A model generated the notes under the pieces. The model was given only the letters and a program-made list of their open reading frames with translations, ran no database searches and was not told the origin of the DNA. Below, in pieces: positions 1-13,434 of a DNA stretch of 64,000 nt (its first letter is position 1; each line of letters begins with the position of its first letter). This DNA is from Tamarix chinensis (Eukaryota; Streptophyta; Magnoliopsida; Caryophyllales; Tamaricaceae): assembly GCA_030549775.1 (NCBI GenBank), contig CM060177.1, forward strand, positions 63,428,638 to 63,492,637, given 5' to 3'. Made by a program: the position numbers and the translations under genes.

Positions 1-2220
1 GGCTTGCACATGTTTAACCATTCTTGGCCAATAGAAATTTTCTTGTAATAATTCCATAGTTTTATGTATACCAAAATGTCCCGCGATGCTACCTTCATTT
101 ATTTCCTTGATAAGCAAGTCTCTAATACTAGGTCTAGGAATACAAAGTTTATTTAGTCTAAACAAAAATCCATCTTTTATGACATAATTTCCATAGTAGC
201 CATTGTCTTTACATGCACTAACCATGTCCTTAAAATCTTCATCACTAGAATATAATTCTTTGATCATTTCAAAATCTAAGATTTTCACATCCATCATAAC
301 AAGTAATGTAGACCTACGAGAAAGAGAATCAGTGACTACATTTTCTTTACCATCTAAATTTTTGATAGAGAACACAAAGGATTGTAAGAAATTTACCCAT
401 TTTGCATGTCTTGGATTAACTTTCTTTTGACTATGTAAGTATTTTAAACTTTCATGATTCGAATGTAACAAAAATGGTTTTGGTCTCAAATAATGACTCC
501 ATGTCTCAAGACTCCGTATAATGGCAAAGAATTCCTTGTCATAAGTCAAATAGTTAAGCTTGGCTCCATTCAACTTTTCAGAGAAGAATGCTATAGGTTT
601 CTTTTCTTGAGAAAGTACTCCTCCTAGTCCAAATCCACTAGCATCACAAGTCACTTCAAAAAGCAGGTTAAAGTTGGGTAAGGATATAACAGGGGCATGA
701 CAAAGTTTATCTTTTAAAGTTTCAAAGGCTTGAGTAGCTTCTTGTACCTAATAAAGTTCACCCTTTTTCATGAGTTGAGTAATAGGTGTATCTATAGTAG
801 AAAAATCCTTAATGAATCATCTATAAAAGTTAGCTAATCCATGAAAACTTCTCACTTCATGAACAATCTTAGGGATAGGCCATTCTTTTATAGCCCTAAT
901 CTTATTAGGATCTACTTTAATACCTTCTCCACTAATAATATAGCCTAGGAAAACTACACTTGGAAGCATAAAATCACATTTCTCAAGTGTTCCATATAGT
1001 TTATCTTTCCTTAGCTCACAAATAATTTCTTCAAATGCACTAGATGATCATAACTATTTTTCCTATACACAAGAATATCATCCAAATATACAACAATGAA
1101 ATCACCAAGGAAAGGTCGGAGAACTTCATTTATAATTCTCATAAATGAGCTAGGTGCATTACATAACCCAAAAGGTATAACCATCCACTCATAGAGACCA
1201 TATTTTGTTTTAAAAGCAGTTGTCCATTCATCTCCATCTCTAATCCTTAATTGATGATATCCACTTCTCAAATCAATTTTGGAAAAGACTTGTGCTCCAC
1301 AAAGTTCATCAAGCATATCATCTAATCTAGGAATAGGAAATCTATATTTGATAGTAATATTATTCACTACCCTAGAATCTATACACATACGCCAAGTACC
1401 ATCCTTTTTAGGCACTAGTAAAGCAGGAACACTACAAGGACTCATACTTTCTCTTACAACTCCTTTATCTATAAGTTCTTGTATTTGTTTTTGTGATTCC
1501 TTAGCTTCTTGTGGGTTAAATCTATAAGCCGGTTTATCAGGAATAAGCATACCATGAACAAGATCAATAGCATGTTCTATACCTCTTTTAGGTGGTAATC
1601 TAGGAGGTAAGTCATCAGGAAATACATCATTAAACTCATCAAGCAACTTAATCAGATTAGGATTTTCAAGTTGTTGTTTTTCAGGTTTAGAATCCTTAAA
1701 AACTAAAGCATAACAAATCCCTTCTTCTTTTATACATTTTTCCATAGCCTTTTGATGTAAAAATAATCTCTTTTTATCATCACTCAAGGGCATATGATCA
1801 TATAAAGAAGGTGTGAGCCTATACAATTGTTTTTCCTTTTTCACCACATATTCATTAGTTACCCCATCATGAGTTACTCTTCTATCAAATTACCATGGTC
1901 TACCCAAAAGTAAGCCATAAGCATCCATCGGTAAAACATCAAATAGAACTTCATTATGATAGTCTCTAATAGAAAATGTGACTAAAGTTCTTTTGTTTAC
2001 TTTAGCTCCTTTATCCTTATTTAACCATTGTAAAGAATAGGGTCTAGGATGATTAGTATTTTCCAAACCAAGCTTCTTAACCATTGCCTCACTAGCCACA
2101 TTAGTACATGAACCACTATCAATTATGAGTCTACAAACCATGTCACCTATTTTACACTTGGTTTTAAAAATATTTTCTCTTTGAGTAGGTGTAGTACTAG
2201 GTTGTATTGGCAAAACTCTT
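1..2220 (-). pseudogene. pol: Broken pol of element A: protease, RT, RNase H, start of integrase
   Basis: The translated minus strand gives protease (active-site DSGSC, Asp codon 2118-2120), reverse transcriptase (YLDD catalytic box at 1077-1088), RNase H (core about 430-660) and the integrase HHCC start at the window edge. These would process the polyprotein and copy and insert the element. The frame is broken. A Q-type codon after GRPW has become TAA near 1887-1889. A one-base loss near 1010 shifts frame just after the RT palm. Further stops replace a tryptophan near 748 and an arginine near 818. Many of the nonsense changes look like C-to-T decay, as expected for methylated, silenced DNA. 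The domain order is certain; the residual function is nil. Confidence 0.9.
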
Positions 2221-3246
2221 TGAGTTACAAAGTAGGGGTCTCCTTCTTCCTCTTCCATAGTTAATATTTCATTAGGAGATTCAACTTCTGATTCATCATC
2301 ATCACTACATGGTTCCATGTTTTCTATTTCATGTAAGGTTAAGGCTCTTTGGTTAGGACAATCTCTAGCAAAATATCCATATCCTTTACATTTAAAACAT
2401 TGTTTATTTTCCATTTTAACTACCTTATTTTTACCTTTATCATCTTTTTTATTCTTTTTATCATATGAAAATCTTGATTTAGGTGTAAAGGTGTTAGAAT
2501 AGGGTTTAGTCAAAGTAGAAGCATTAGACTTAACATAGGCTTTTGTGGATTTAGTTTCTCTTTCAATTTTCATAGTCAATTTTATCAAGTCATCAAGAGA
2601 GTCATAAGAGTATATATAAACCTTGTCTCTTATTAAATTATTCAAGCCACCTAAGTATCTAGTACATTTTTGTTCCTTTCTTTCATGAACATCACAAATA
2701 AGGGCTAGTCTTTCAAACTCCCTAGTGTATTCTTCTACACTAAATAAGCCTTGCCTTAGAGTAGTCATTTTAACATACATATCTTGTTCATAATCCCTAT
2801 GCACAAATTTCATTCTTAAGTCCTTTTTATGTTTTTCCCAAGATTTGATTTTAGACTTCTCTTGTCTTTCTCTAGTTCGTTTTAAGTTATCATACCAAAT
2901 TCGAGCAAACTTTTTGAACTTTAGAGTAGATAATTTTCACTTTATATAATCATCATATTCTCTAAATTCAAAAATAGCCTCAATCTCATGCAACCATTCA
3001 AAAAATGACTCCACATTCAAATCACCATAAAATTCAGAAAGGTCAAGTTTACTACCCTTGATCTTCATGGTGTGGATTTCTTACATGGAATGTAGGTGTT
3101 CTTCTTTGGTTGCTTGAGCCAAAAGAATTTGCCTCCTCTTCTCCATCTTCATGGTGAGAAATATTGAAATTTCCATGTCCATTCTTGGCATGGTATATAG
3201 GCTTTATTCTCCCTTCCACACTATCATGTGTGGTTTCCATTCAAGG
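2221..3246 (-). pseudogene. gag: Broken gag of element A with CCHC zinc knuckle
   Basis: This encodes the structural capsid/nucleocapsid protein. The recognisable start region contains ETTHDSVEG, shared with element B. A retrotransposon-gag domain lies about 2560-3000, and a single CCHC knuckle (C-x2-C-x4-H-x4-C) at 2358-2399, followed by an acidic linker into protease. The longest open stretch runs from 2813 through the protease to 1890. The N-terminal third is in a different frame, with stops near 2940 and 3240, so at least one indel has occurred. The knuckle would bind the genomic RNA during packaging. Compared with B, this copy lacks the Harbinger insertion in the gag-protease linker. Confidence 0.87.
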
Positions 3247-4230
3247 TTGCCATAGTTTACACTTCTTTTGGTCAGCCAACTTAGCTTCCACACTCTAGAG
3301 TTGATCTTGCAGTGTGTTTTGAGTCTGTAGTTGGGCATCCATGAGTGTGGTGATGCTTTTGATGGACTCTACTAGGGCATACATCTCCTCACTAGCAATA
3401 GTGAAGGTTGACACACAACCCTACTTGTTGCACACAATATATCTTCCACAAGTGTAGGTGATGGATTTGTTTTGCCTACAACCAAACAAAGCACAAACCA
3501 ATTGCTACTTCTAAAATAAATATCAAACACTACCTGCAGTCTTTATCTAGGCACAAAGGAGATCTTTTAGCCCCAAGAATAGGCACTGCATGTGGGTACA
3601 CACAAACAATGAATGGTTAGTAATAATAGATGTGAAATTGATACACATAAAATCATAGAACATGTTTATGTGTTTTCAACAAAAGCTTGTCTTCCAGTGG
3701 GATATTTGTGTTGAAGTCTTCATAGAAAATGTAGAGGAGATCCAGAGGTATATGATGGACTAATTTCTTGAGAGAAATTGATGAGAAATGAATCAAATAT
3801 AGGGCCTGCAAGTTCCAGGTCAATCTTGGGCGATTAGGAGACTGTCTAGGATGTCGAACACTTTGTTGCGTTTATGCTTGATTGCACGAAGAGAAATGGA
3901 AATGGGTTTTTATAAACTTGTCACAAACTAATGGAGAGTAGAATAAAATATAAATCAAGTGTTGGAGAGGCACACACGAGCGTTGCAAATAGATGAACCA
4001 AACTGGGCGCTACTGGGTTTTAAAGTTTGTTGGTATTTTATGTGAAAAGTTGGGGGAAATTGCAACAAGATTGTTGCAAGATTGCAATAACTTCAAGAAA
4101 AATTAAAGAATTTCATCAAGAATCAGTAATTCAAAGAAATTTTGGAGTAGTCTTGGATTTCTTGGTGAAAGAACACACACACAATTTCAGGGTCTACAGG
4201 TCGCTGGTTGTATCAGCTTCAAACAAATGA
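3247..4230 (-). other. Untranslated leader of element A
   Basis: About 1 kb between primer site and gag. Only short open frames occur and none resembles a known protein. It aligns by position with the leader of element B but has no Cassandra insertion. Confidence 0.7.
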
Positions 4231-4243
4231 AGCTTTGATACCA
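4231..4243 (-). promoter_or_regulatory. Primer binding site of element A (tRNA-Met type)
   Basis: Minus strand TGGTATCAAAGC, four bases inside the LTR end. It matches the complement of the initiator tRNA-Met 3' end (usual form TGGTATCAGAGC) with one change. Reverse transcription would start here. Confidence 0.85.
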
Positions 4244-4247
4244 AAAA

Positions 4248-5116
4248 TGATGTGGTTTTTTTTATCAAAGTAATAGAATGTTGGATCCAAATTTATTTTA
4301 TAAGCTTTCACCTATTATCTAATGCAAAATAAATGAAGTGAATTGATGGATTATAGGTGAAGAACTTGAAGATACAAGTTGAAGGGTATTTGACAGATTT
4401 GTAAGCCTTCAAATGTGTCGAGTTGAAAATAGATTTGAGGAAGGATTAATCCCAGATTTCCTTGCTCAATGTAGAACCAAAAGGGAGGATTAGACTTTAT
4501 ATCTCTTTCTCAAAGTTTTATCAAAATTCTTATTCAATATTCTGTATACAAGCTGTACACAAAGGAGGTATATATAGGAGAAGGAAGGATTGGTGGTGAG
4601 CTAGCCTAACCAGCCGATTATTCCTACTTAATACAGCCTATTAATCATGGTTGAATGAAGCCTATATTAACCTTAATCCAAATCACAATACCATTGGTTA
4701 AATGATACTAAGGATTAATATTACAAAGCTATACAATTGACTAAGATACATACATGAAATTATATCCATACCCTAACTTACATAAAATATACTTAGGGTT
4801 AGAGTTTACAACATGTTTATACAAATAATGAATATCATCACTTTATCTCTTGTTGTAATGTATCATCCTATGTATGTCATAGCCTTCCATGCCTTGGAAT
4901 ACTTTTACACATCAATGTGTATGAACATCATCTTCTTGCAAATATGTAATATACCTACAAGAATAACTTGAATGTTTTTCAATATCAAGCATATAAGAAT
5001 GATCAAGAATATTTAAAATGATTGGCTCCAACATTAAGAAAGCTAAATCATCTTCCTTACCTTGAGGATTAGAATGAACATGACAATTATTATGTTCATT
5101 GGATGCTCCTGCATCA
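4248..5116 (-). repeat. 5' LTR of element A
   Basis: This 869-bp LTR has ends TGATG...CATCA in inverted order, directly next to the primer site. It is collinear with the solo LTR 60316-61192 and with the reverse complement of the element B LTRs. A TATA-like TATATATA (4569-4576) reads on the minus strand and is the probable promoter. If the insertion is intact, the expected TSD copy on this side is CTTAT (5117-5121). Confidence 0.92.
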
Positions 5117-6011
5117 CTTATGGTTGAAGTTTTTCCTTGATGAGAATCTTGAATGTAGATACAAAAAATCTTTGTGAGGGGAAGTACTAGTAGGTCAATA
5201 GCTTGGTTGGTGAAAAAACTTACATGTGGTTGGTTTTCATGCCTTGCTATCTTTAATTTGGGAAAATTTACTTGTGTTAAACTTGTAAATATATGTAATC
5301 CTTTCTTATATATCAAATTGTTGAATGATTTGCATGTGCATCTGGGTGGAGAGTGGATTTTTCGGACCTCGTAAAATTTCTCCAATTTATGGTTTGATGA
5401 TAACTTGTCATATTAATAAAATGCCTAGTCCAAGATTTGGGATGGCGGTGAAGATAAATCTCTTTGATTAATAATAAAAATTTTACATTAGCAGTTATGT
5501 TGAGATTTGGGGTGAAGTTTTCAAAAGCTCTAAGCAATTGGATGATGATAGTGCAAGAGCAATTCTTCCCTATATTAGTAGAAAGGCATTCTTTTTGTTT
5601 TTCCTTTCATCCATTCTCTTCATTACAAATCATTATGTCCTTAATATCATTAGTGCCTCAAAGTCTTGTTAAACTCCATTCCATCCTATCTTATGCTGAA
5701 AACATTAATAATAGATAATTATTAATAATAATTCAAATCAAACCATCTATTACCAATGTTGCAAAAAGTCTAAAATTCCCTCATTTATATTTGTTGCTAA
5801 AAATGTTTTGTTTGTTAATCATTTATCTTCAGTGATGTAATTGTTGGACTTGTTTTTTCATTATTCTATCAATTTAACTAAGTTAGCTTGAGAAATCATG
5901 GCCGCTTTTCTTGCTTAAAAGTTCCCTTAATTTTACCACAAGTCCTTGAAGGATTTTTTTTCATGTTCTATCTTCATCATTTTAAAAAAAATTGCCAAAA
6001 AACTACATAAT

Positions 6012-6276
6012 CTAGACAAAATTTCATTCGTCACTTAGCTAGGGAGCTAATTTGATTCAAATTGTTTCTTTTACCTTCAATTGTTCGTCTGATGGTATTA
6101 TGTTTTCTTAATTCACATTTCTTTTCAATCAAATTACTAAAATTGGGAAAATGAGTATTTTATTTTGAGCTTGTTTTAGGAATTTAAATCTTCTCCTTCG
6201 TTCACTTGGGAATTGTAAGTTGTTTTGTTAATGAACCTTTCTAGACAAAACTTCGTTCGTCATTTAGCTAGGGGAG
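6012..6276 (+). repeat. Pair of 35-bp imperfect direct repeats about 230 bp apart
   Basis: Copies at 6012-6046 and 6241-6276 share CTAGACAAAA, TTCGTCA and TTAGCTAGG cores with a few substitutions. Origin unknown. Confidence 0.6.
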
Positions 6277-7565
6277 TATTAATAGTCCCATAGCTAAATC
6301 CTCAAAAATAATTCCTCATTGTTTCTATCTGGTGGTTGCCATGGGGTGCTACCTTGAGTTAATTGACTTTATTGGTCATGCATGTGCATTTGGATTGAGA
6401 TTATTTATGGAGTTTTGTTGAGTCATACGGTCATGATTGACTTGTATTAGTTTGTAATAATAAACTAGCAACTTGCTTTTGATAGGCCTAGGTAATTTTA
6501 GGGGCATGGCTCATTTTGATGTGGACTAAATACATAAGTATTGTGCCGATATGAGTCCTAAAGTATCTAGTGTTGAAAACCTATTGGTAGAATGGAGAAG
6601 GAGGCCTTGAAATGGGAGAGTTAAAATCCTAGTTTTTATCACTTGAAAAATTGAAAACATGCATCCCACATGGTGTACTAAGATTTTGGTGAGGGGTGAG
6701 CAATTAGAGAATACAATATCTGTTGATTGGGTTGGTGGATCGTAATCCACTAGAATATGCTAAATTTTCATATCTCACCCTTGTTTCATTACTAATTGAC
6801 ATATCTATTGATTATATAAGTTTAATTATAGCTTTTAGGTCCATGGTTCCATGAGTATATTGTTTTCTTTCATATCCATTTTTTTAATGGCCTTTTTTTC
6901 TCTTTAAAAAATTCCTAAAGATGGTTACATTTAGTGCTCATGTGGTTGTAGAGGTGGAAAAATTATCCCGTATTTTACATCTCTTGTAAATTCTATTTGG
7001 AATAAAGGGTCTTTTTTAAAAAAAAATATCCATTTTAGATATTAATTTAGGCTAAATACTTGATACAAAATAGGAAAAAAAAATTCACCCCTATTACCGT
7101 CATACAAAACGCGCCCTTACTAAGAAAAATGACATATTAACTTGGAGTGATTAATGGTTTATTCTTAGGATGGTTTCTTTTTTATTCAATAAAAATTTTT
7201 GATAGTCTTTTGTGATAAGGAAATATAGAGAGGATGTATTATATTCTAAATTGTCTTGTAGTTGTAAAAGTAATAACCATTAATATAACTTTAATTGTCA
7301 TTTGACATTTATTTGGGACAACTAGAAAAACATTAGCCAAAAACCTGCCATTGATGGCAACACTTTTAAGAAAAATGAAATGCCCCTAATCAGGGATTAA
7401 AAATGATAATTAGGTGATATATTTTTATTTAGGCTCGTGGATATTTAGCTTATTATTTTATTTATATACTGTTTTTTTATAAATAATTTAGGTACCATAT
7501 AGAAAACACAAGACACAAGGCACCCATGATATAAATTTTATTCTTATATAATAATAATTATAATG

Positions 7566-7615
<50 letters not shown>
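7566..7615 (+). repeat. (AAT)n microsatellite
   Basis: Uninterrupted AAT trinucleotide tract of about 16 units. Confidence 0.95.
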
Positions 7616-7617
<2 letters not shown>

Positions 7618-8173
7618 CAAATTACTACTACTATCAGAAAAAATAACGAATTGATAATTTGTAAATAATTTGTCTTTTTCAAAACGAATCATTACTTTCA
7701 TTTTATTTTTATCATTTATCTTTTTAGTGTTCTTTACCAATCAAAAATAATAATTTGAAATCCTAATTTTTATTTTATAAATTAATAAAATAATATAAAC
7801 AACATTTGTTCCAAGACATCCTTCTCTAAATTTTTTTTCTATGATGGTTTCTATTTAATACCTTTGTGTTTGACCTATTATTTTATTATACCTTACGCTT
7901 AAAATAATAATTATTTTTTGTTATTTTATGTTTATTTTTACCATTTATAGTCATTTATAATATTTAAATTATAATATCTAAAATTGTTTATTGGTGAACT
8001 TCAATCAAGATAGTTAGACTCCTTTATTGTCACTAATGTCTCTCCTCTTGGTGTCGTGGTGTAGTGGAAACTTCTAATACTTTGAAAGTGAATGGAAATA
8101 TGCTAAAAATATTTTATGATCAAACCCACTAAATCCATGTATCAAACCTATTTGGTCAAAGCATGGCTCAAGA

Positions 8174-8182
<9 letters not shown>

Positions 8183-8209
<27 letters not shown>
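8183..8209 (+). repeat. (GA)n microsatellite
   Basis: About 13 perfect GA units after a short GATA-like run. Confidence 0.95.
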
Positions 8210-8216
<7 letters not shown>

Positions 8217-10631
8217 AGAAGAATAAAAAGAGTATTGCCAAGGCATATGGGAAGGATGACCTATACTCACAATACTAATAAATGTGTGGTAAGTTTAAGG
8301 AATCAATCAAAAGATTATCTTTAGTCCAACTGAGGTATCTTGTATTTAGATGTCGATACATTTACTTAACACCTCGATTGCTTATGTTTTAAGCTATGAT
8401 AAAAGGAGGTGTGAATATTTTTGCATTCAAAGTTTATTTAATTTTATTTTATTTTACTTTTAATGTATTATGTTGATAGAGCTTGTTGGTGTGCTAGAGT
8501 TAAAGATTTACTTATATGCGTAGTCGCTGACTTAAAAAAAATGTTTTTCATTACTTAACTTTTAACTACTTCAATCGATAATACTACTTTCAGTTTGCTG
8601 CTGCATTTTCCTAGTCACCTTGGTATTTCCTTTAAGGATGTTATGTGTGGTGACATTGCTTCTATTTATGAAAATTGTTTTACATTTTTGTTTCCATAAT
8701 TATTTTTCTATCAATATTGTCACCATGACTTAGATTTATTATACAAAATTTGAAAATGATGACATGGATGTTGATAAGAATATGCGTGTATTTGATTCAT
8801 TCAATTTAATTTGGTTCATGTTATATACTTTGCATCAATTAAGATACTAAGAGTTCAGCTTTAAACCCTCCTTTACCTACAGAATGAAGATAATAAAATG
8901 AGACTATAATTTTAGTTTTATTACTAGGATTGAAAGATAGATTTTTATGAAATAGAGGAGCAAATAATGAAGGAAATTAGAAAGTATCTTGTCTACATCT
9001 AACCATTTTCTGTTCCTCTTTCCCCTCAGTACTTGTTGCTTCTACATGTGTGCACACCATGCTTACTAAGAGAGGAAGATGGGTGGATACATTTACTTCT
9101 TTGCATCTTCAACTCATTCCATTATGATTGTGACATTTAATCATATACTTTCTTTTTTGAGCATGATTTTTTTTCTATAGATGAAAGTGTATCCATCTTG
9201 AGAAGATCCATCCAATATCTTCTTTTTATGATTTCTTTCACCCGTTTTAGATTTCATTTTATTTGTAATTTTCCATCACTGACACAAAAATTGCATAGTC
9301 ATATTCTTGATCAGATGGATATAATTGAAGATTAATTTTTTATTTGAATTGAAGGACTCAATTTCCAATAATAGGATCAACTTCTTTTACTTGTGTAGTA
9401 GGAAATCATTGCTTATGTATTTATATGCTTCCTTTTTCTTCAGAAAAAAGGTAAAGTGTCACAACACCTCTTAAAAGTAACTTGAAGATCATTGAATTGG
9501 CTAATATTGTTGGATTATGAGTTGATGTGATATTAAGCAATAGGTAGGTATTTTAGCTTACATGTCTTATTTTTTAGTTGATTATCTTTAAAAACAAAGC
9601 AGCATAATGGTTCTCTTTAGCTATTTTTCCTAGCATATCAAGGGTATATGTTGTGTGAAGAGTTACTTGGTGTAGTTTCTTTTGCTATTTTGATTCTTAT
9701 TCTTAAACAAATATACATATATTAGGAGTAGCTAAAAGGAACGAAAAATGTGGAAACAATTGTGGCTAGTCATCAACATGTGTCTTCACGTTTTCCATGT
9801 GTCTTTCGTACACATCAAAGATGGTGTTTTGATGAACTATAAAAATTACTCTTCATCCTCACTTTTTTGTCTTAAGAATAATGTTTGGAGTAGTTGGGTA
9901 ATGAAGTTCAAGCTTTAATCTTGATGTGTTTTTGTTTCTTTTATTTATTCATCTCATATCTATAGTTAGGTGAATGGTTTCTTGTGTATTAACTTTTTAG
10001 TAGTACTGTCAATGTTAGATGATTGCATTAGCAATGGTTAAGGGCCTTAGTTATGCTTTCTATAAGCATTTCCTTTGACTTCTTTGGAGTGATTTGTCTT
10101 TGTGAAATCATTTAAATTAATGTACCGGAGAAATTGAAGAATGTGGGAAAAAAATGTGAGTAACAAGAGGGTTTCTTTTCTCAGCAAGTTTACTATTATT
10201 GTTGTTGATTTGTATGTAAAAAATTGATTTTCTAGATCCTTTGTTGTTTTCTAATTGGTGTTTTGTGTGGGTGTTCAAAATTCGTGTGTAAGTGTGTAAG
10301 TTTGTTGCTGTGGTTATTTTATGCCTTATAAGATGGAATCCTTAAAACTAAAGAGGGGTGAAAATGAGCAAATATTTTGATTGTAACAATTTTTTTTCAA
10401 CAAACTATAGATTTAACAGGTTAAAGAAATTGAATCTATTTATAGAACCTGTGAACTAATATTATCTCTGATGGATGGTTGAATGGGAATATCTATTTAG
10501 TAAATAATTAATGTATATTTATGAAAGCTTGGCTTCTTAGTTTGGAAGTTTGGCATTTCTAGATGCTTTTGTTTTCTTCTTTTTGCTCTTTAATTGTGGA
10601 AATTCTCTCTCTTATTGCCACCCCAAATCTG

Positions 10632-10633
<2 letters not shown>

Positions 10634-10688
<55 letters not shown>
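10634..10688 (+). repeat. (AC)n microsatellite
   Basis: About 27 perfect AC units, followed by an interrupted ACAC stretch. Confidence 0.95.
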
Positions 10689-10693
<5 letters not shown>

Positions 10694-10963
10694 ACGTATC
10701 TTATATCAAGTATGTAACTATGCGTTAATTTTTTCATCGGCTTAATATTAATTTGTAAGTATTATTCTAATGTCGTATTCCTTAATATTAGAGTAAATTC
10801 ACTTGTAGGAGAAATTTTATGGACTCTATTACCTAATAGGATTTCATCAATCCGGCCTCTATCACAATTGGTATTGCCAGACTAGATATGTCTCGTTTAA
10901 GGAGAGATTTGAGGCAGACTCCATTACAAAATGACAGGCAGATTTTCTTCAATATCTTTACAT

Positions 10964-11749
10964 CTAATTTTGAGTGATGTAATAGAATAACCTCAAGTAT
11001 GCATGTAGAGTTTTCTAATTAAGAGAGTTGTTGTTCAGCAAAATGGATGGAGGGTAATGGCATTTATGGTATTATTAATTTTTAATGGATCTAATTTGTA
11101 AGAGATAATGGTTCCCAAATTTTAACTAAGTTTGGGTTTAGAATTTTAACTAAGTTTGGGTTTAGTTAGACGGTGTTCATATTTAAGTACTAGAAGCAAA
11201 TAAAGTAATAAATAAAGTTAGTATTTAATTTTTGAAAGTAACAAGTCATATCAAATAAATTCAAATGAGAATTATCATTTATCAAAAAATAAGTTGCATA
11301 TTAATTTTTTTCGATATCAAATTTTATTTCTGTTTGATAAACATGACTAGTAGAATATATTATAATTCTATGAGAATGACTGCTAAGTTATTAGCATGAA
11401 TTTTTAATAGGTTAGCTTTGGTAAAGATTTATTGTCAATTTCGTATTACATTTTTCTTCTTTGCATAACATGATGGCTTGTTTGTTTAAGGTAATTTTAT
11501 TTGCTTTTTGTTGATGCTTATCGAATCATATTCTTAGATTAAAGTGTGCAAGTAGCAACCATTTTCTAATCCTATGCAATGATTTGCTTGGCCTTTGTTT
11601 TTTGACTTGGTTCTTCCCCTACCCTGTCTCCCAAATATGTCATGTTCAAATCCAAATATTTGTTCCATTGTCATGAAAAGTGTGGTTGGCTAGTCAATGA
11701 TTTTATTAATTTTAGTTATTGATCTAAGTAAAAGGCTTTTGGTATCTAA
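10964..11749 (+). repeat. Segmental duplication, copy a (left of element B)
   Basis: This stretch is collinear, same orientation, with 31735-32450. Shared landmarks are the TAAGAGAGTT motif, the GGTAATGG stretch and GGCCTTTGTT...TCCAAATATTTG. It is interrupted by element B and resumes at 27185. No protein recognised. Confidence 0.8.
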
Positions 11750-11754
11750 TTATT

Positions 11755-12594
11755 TGATGGAGGAGCATTTATTGATTCTCATATTCTTATTGATTCTCAA
11801 GGTAAGGAAGAATTAGCTTTCTTAATATTGGAGCCAATCATATTAAATGTTCTTGATAATATGTCTATGCTTGGTATTGAAAATAATTCGAGATATTCTT
11901 GCAAATATGTTACATATGTGCAAGGAGAAGATGTTAAAACACCAAAAAAGACTTAAAGTGTACAAGCATTCAAAGCATACAAGGCTATGGCATACATGGG
12001 ATGACACTACAAAAAGATATGGTGATGATTATCATTAGTTATATTAAACTTGTTGTAAACCCTAAGTGTATTTTATGTAAGCTAGGGTTTTAATGTAATT
12101 TCATGTATGTACCATTGTTGATTGTGTGGATTTGTAATGTTAGTCATTAATATCATTTAGATGATGATATTATGATTGAGATATAGTATTATATAGGCTT
12201 AATTCAAGTGAGTTAAATCTAACTTGAATTAAGAAGGATAACCGGCTGGGTTTAAGTCTTTTTAGTCGGCTTATCTTCCTATATATATGCCTCCTTATAC
12301 ACGCATATGGACAGCTGAATAATAGAAATCATTTGAACACAAAATTCACAAGTTGAGACTTGTGTTTCCTCCCTTTGCGGTCACATCTAGATAGGAAAAG
12401 TTCCTGAGGTATCATTCCTCTTTAGAACCCTTTGAATGTGCATTAACATTCAAAGGACATACTATCATCAAATTTTGCACCATTTTGAGTTTAATCTCCT
12501 TAAACCAAGCTTTCTTCTTCAAATTTCAATCTGCTGGATTTTGAAATTCAAGGAATAATTGATCCAACGTTTCCCTTCCCTTTGTTTCACATCA
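11755..12594 (+). repeat. 5' LTR of element B
   Basis: This 840-bp LTR begins TGATGGAGG and ends TTTCACATCA, followed within five bases by the primer site. It matches the 3' LTR pieces at 20051-20133 and 26423-27184 and, inverted, the LTR of element A. Confidence 0.93.
12280..12288 (+). promoter_or_regulatory. TATA-like box in B 5' LTR
   Basis: TATATATAT about 525 bp into the LTR, at the same relative place as the TATA-like tracts of A and the solo LTR. Probable U3/R promoter. Confidence 0.55.
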
Positions 12595-12598
12595 AATT

Positions 12599-12610
12599 TG
12601 GTATCAAAGC
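12599..12610 (+). promoter_or_regulatory. Primer binding site of element B
   Basis: TGGTATCAAAGC, four bases after the LTR. tRNA-Met type, with the same single change as element A. Confidence 0.88.
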
Positions 12611-13113
12611 TCGGCATTCCTTTGTTTTCTAGCAATCATCCAGTGCATGAAATAACAAAGCTCACCTCCTGATTCCAACCAGCAGCAACACGTGCATTCA
12701 GTATTTCATGCGTGAGCTATTTTCATTAAGAACCACTGAATACAAGGCGTGTCTTCATTCAATTCTTGCATCTTTATCCCGTTCTTGAATATTTAATATA
12801 AATTTTGTTTAAAGATTTAAATTTCTTGCATCAATCGTTGAAGTTCTTTTGATCTTCTACCAGAGAAGTCCTCCCTTCTTCGACGTTCTTTTCAGTCCAT
12901 ATTATCATCTTCAATCCTCCAGCAATTCATTTCATTGAATTCCTTAACATACAGTTCTCCTTTTCATCTCTCTTTTCAATTCTTCACAGCAAAATCTCCT
13001 TCCAGTTTCTTTTCTCCATACGTATCTGCATGATAAGATACATCTAATTATTCCCTTGGCAGTCCTATAGGTTCGAATAAGAGCTGCAACCTTCGAACCT
13101 TAGCAATTATCTC

Positions 13114-13417
13114 TGTAGCACCCCGATTCGATACGACCATGTGGGGCTACCTTGGAGCACTTTCAGATTGATCGACTGGCCCCACAAATCAACACGAGTC
13201 CTTTCAAAGCGCTTTGTCCTCATGCACACACTTCCTGATAAGTTTTCAGAAAATTTCTAAAACTTCCCAGGAGGGTGACCCATCCTAAAATTGCTCCACG
13301 ACCAGTACGCTTAACTATGGAGTTCTTAGGATGGAATCACCAAAAGAATGGTATACCATGTTGATATAAGTAGCCAAATCAATCCTTTTAACACTCTCCT
13401 CAATTTGGGGTATTACA
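13114..13417 (-). repeat. Cassandra 3' LTR (left)
   Basis: 304 bp, TG...CA ends. Same length as the right LTR, no indels seen. Confidence 0.92.
13262..13334 (-). promoter_or_regulatory. 5S rRNA-like internal promoter domain in left Cassandra LTR
   Basis: On the minus strand this region resembles plant 5S rRNA: AGAACTCCATAGTTAAGC (box A region, 13309-13327) and, downstream, GGATGGGT...CTCCTGGGAAG (box C region, 13264-13285). In 5S genes these bind TFIIIA and recruit RNA polymerase III. The middle part has diverged. Confidence 0.85.
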
Positions 13418-13434
13418 TTCACCCCCACTTAAAG
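13418..13434 (-). promoter_or_regulatory. Cassandra polypurine tract
   Basis: Minus strand reads AAGTGGGGGTGAA directly before the left LTR. Primer for plus-strand DNA synthesis. Confidence 0.7.

Larger units (their letters stand above)
1..5116 (-). mobile_element. Ty3/gypsy element A (family 1), 5' part, cut by window edge
   Basis: Read on the minus strand this is, in order, a 5' LTR (5116-4248), a tRNA-Met primer site, an untranslated leader, gag with a CCHC knuckle, aspartic protease, reverse transcriptase, RNase H and the start of integrase. The window begins inside the integrase zinc-binding region, so the rest of integrase and the 3' LTR lie outside. The RT-before-integrase order identifies Ty3/gypsy rather than Ty1/copia. 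LTR and coding sequence match element B and the solo LTR at 60316, so all three form one family. The frame is broken by stops and at least one frameshift, so this copy cannot encode its own proteins. A target duplication cannot be checked because the far end is missing. Confidence 0.93.
5117..10963. other. AT-rich intergenic DNA, no gene recognised
   Basis: Nearly 6 kb with no convincing coding sequence. The open frames are short and of low complexity (for example the tyrosine-rich frame over the AAT tract near 7.5 kb). The plus strand is T-rich, like intron or decayed transposon sequence. Only the microsatellites and a short dispersed repeat listed separately stand out. Confidence 0.7.

Noticed and set aside
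5174..5374. 66-codon open frame next to element A
   Set aside because: No recognisable domain, no coding signature, and overlapping frames on the other strand of similar length.
10563..10745. His/Thr-repeat open frame
   Set aside because: Translation of the AC microsatellite.
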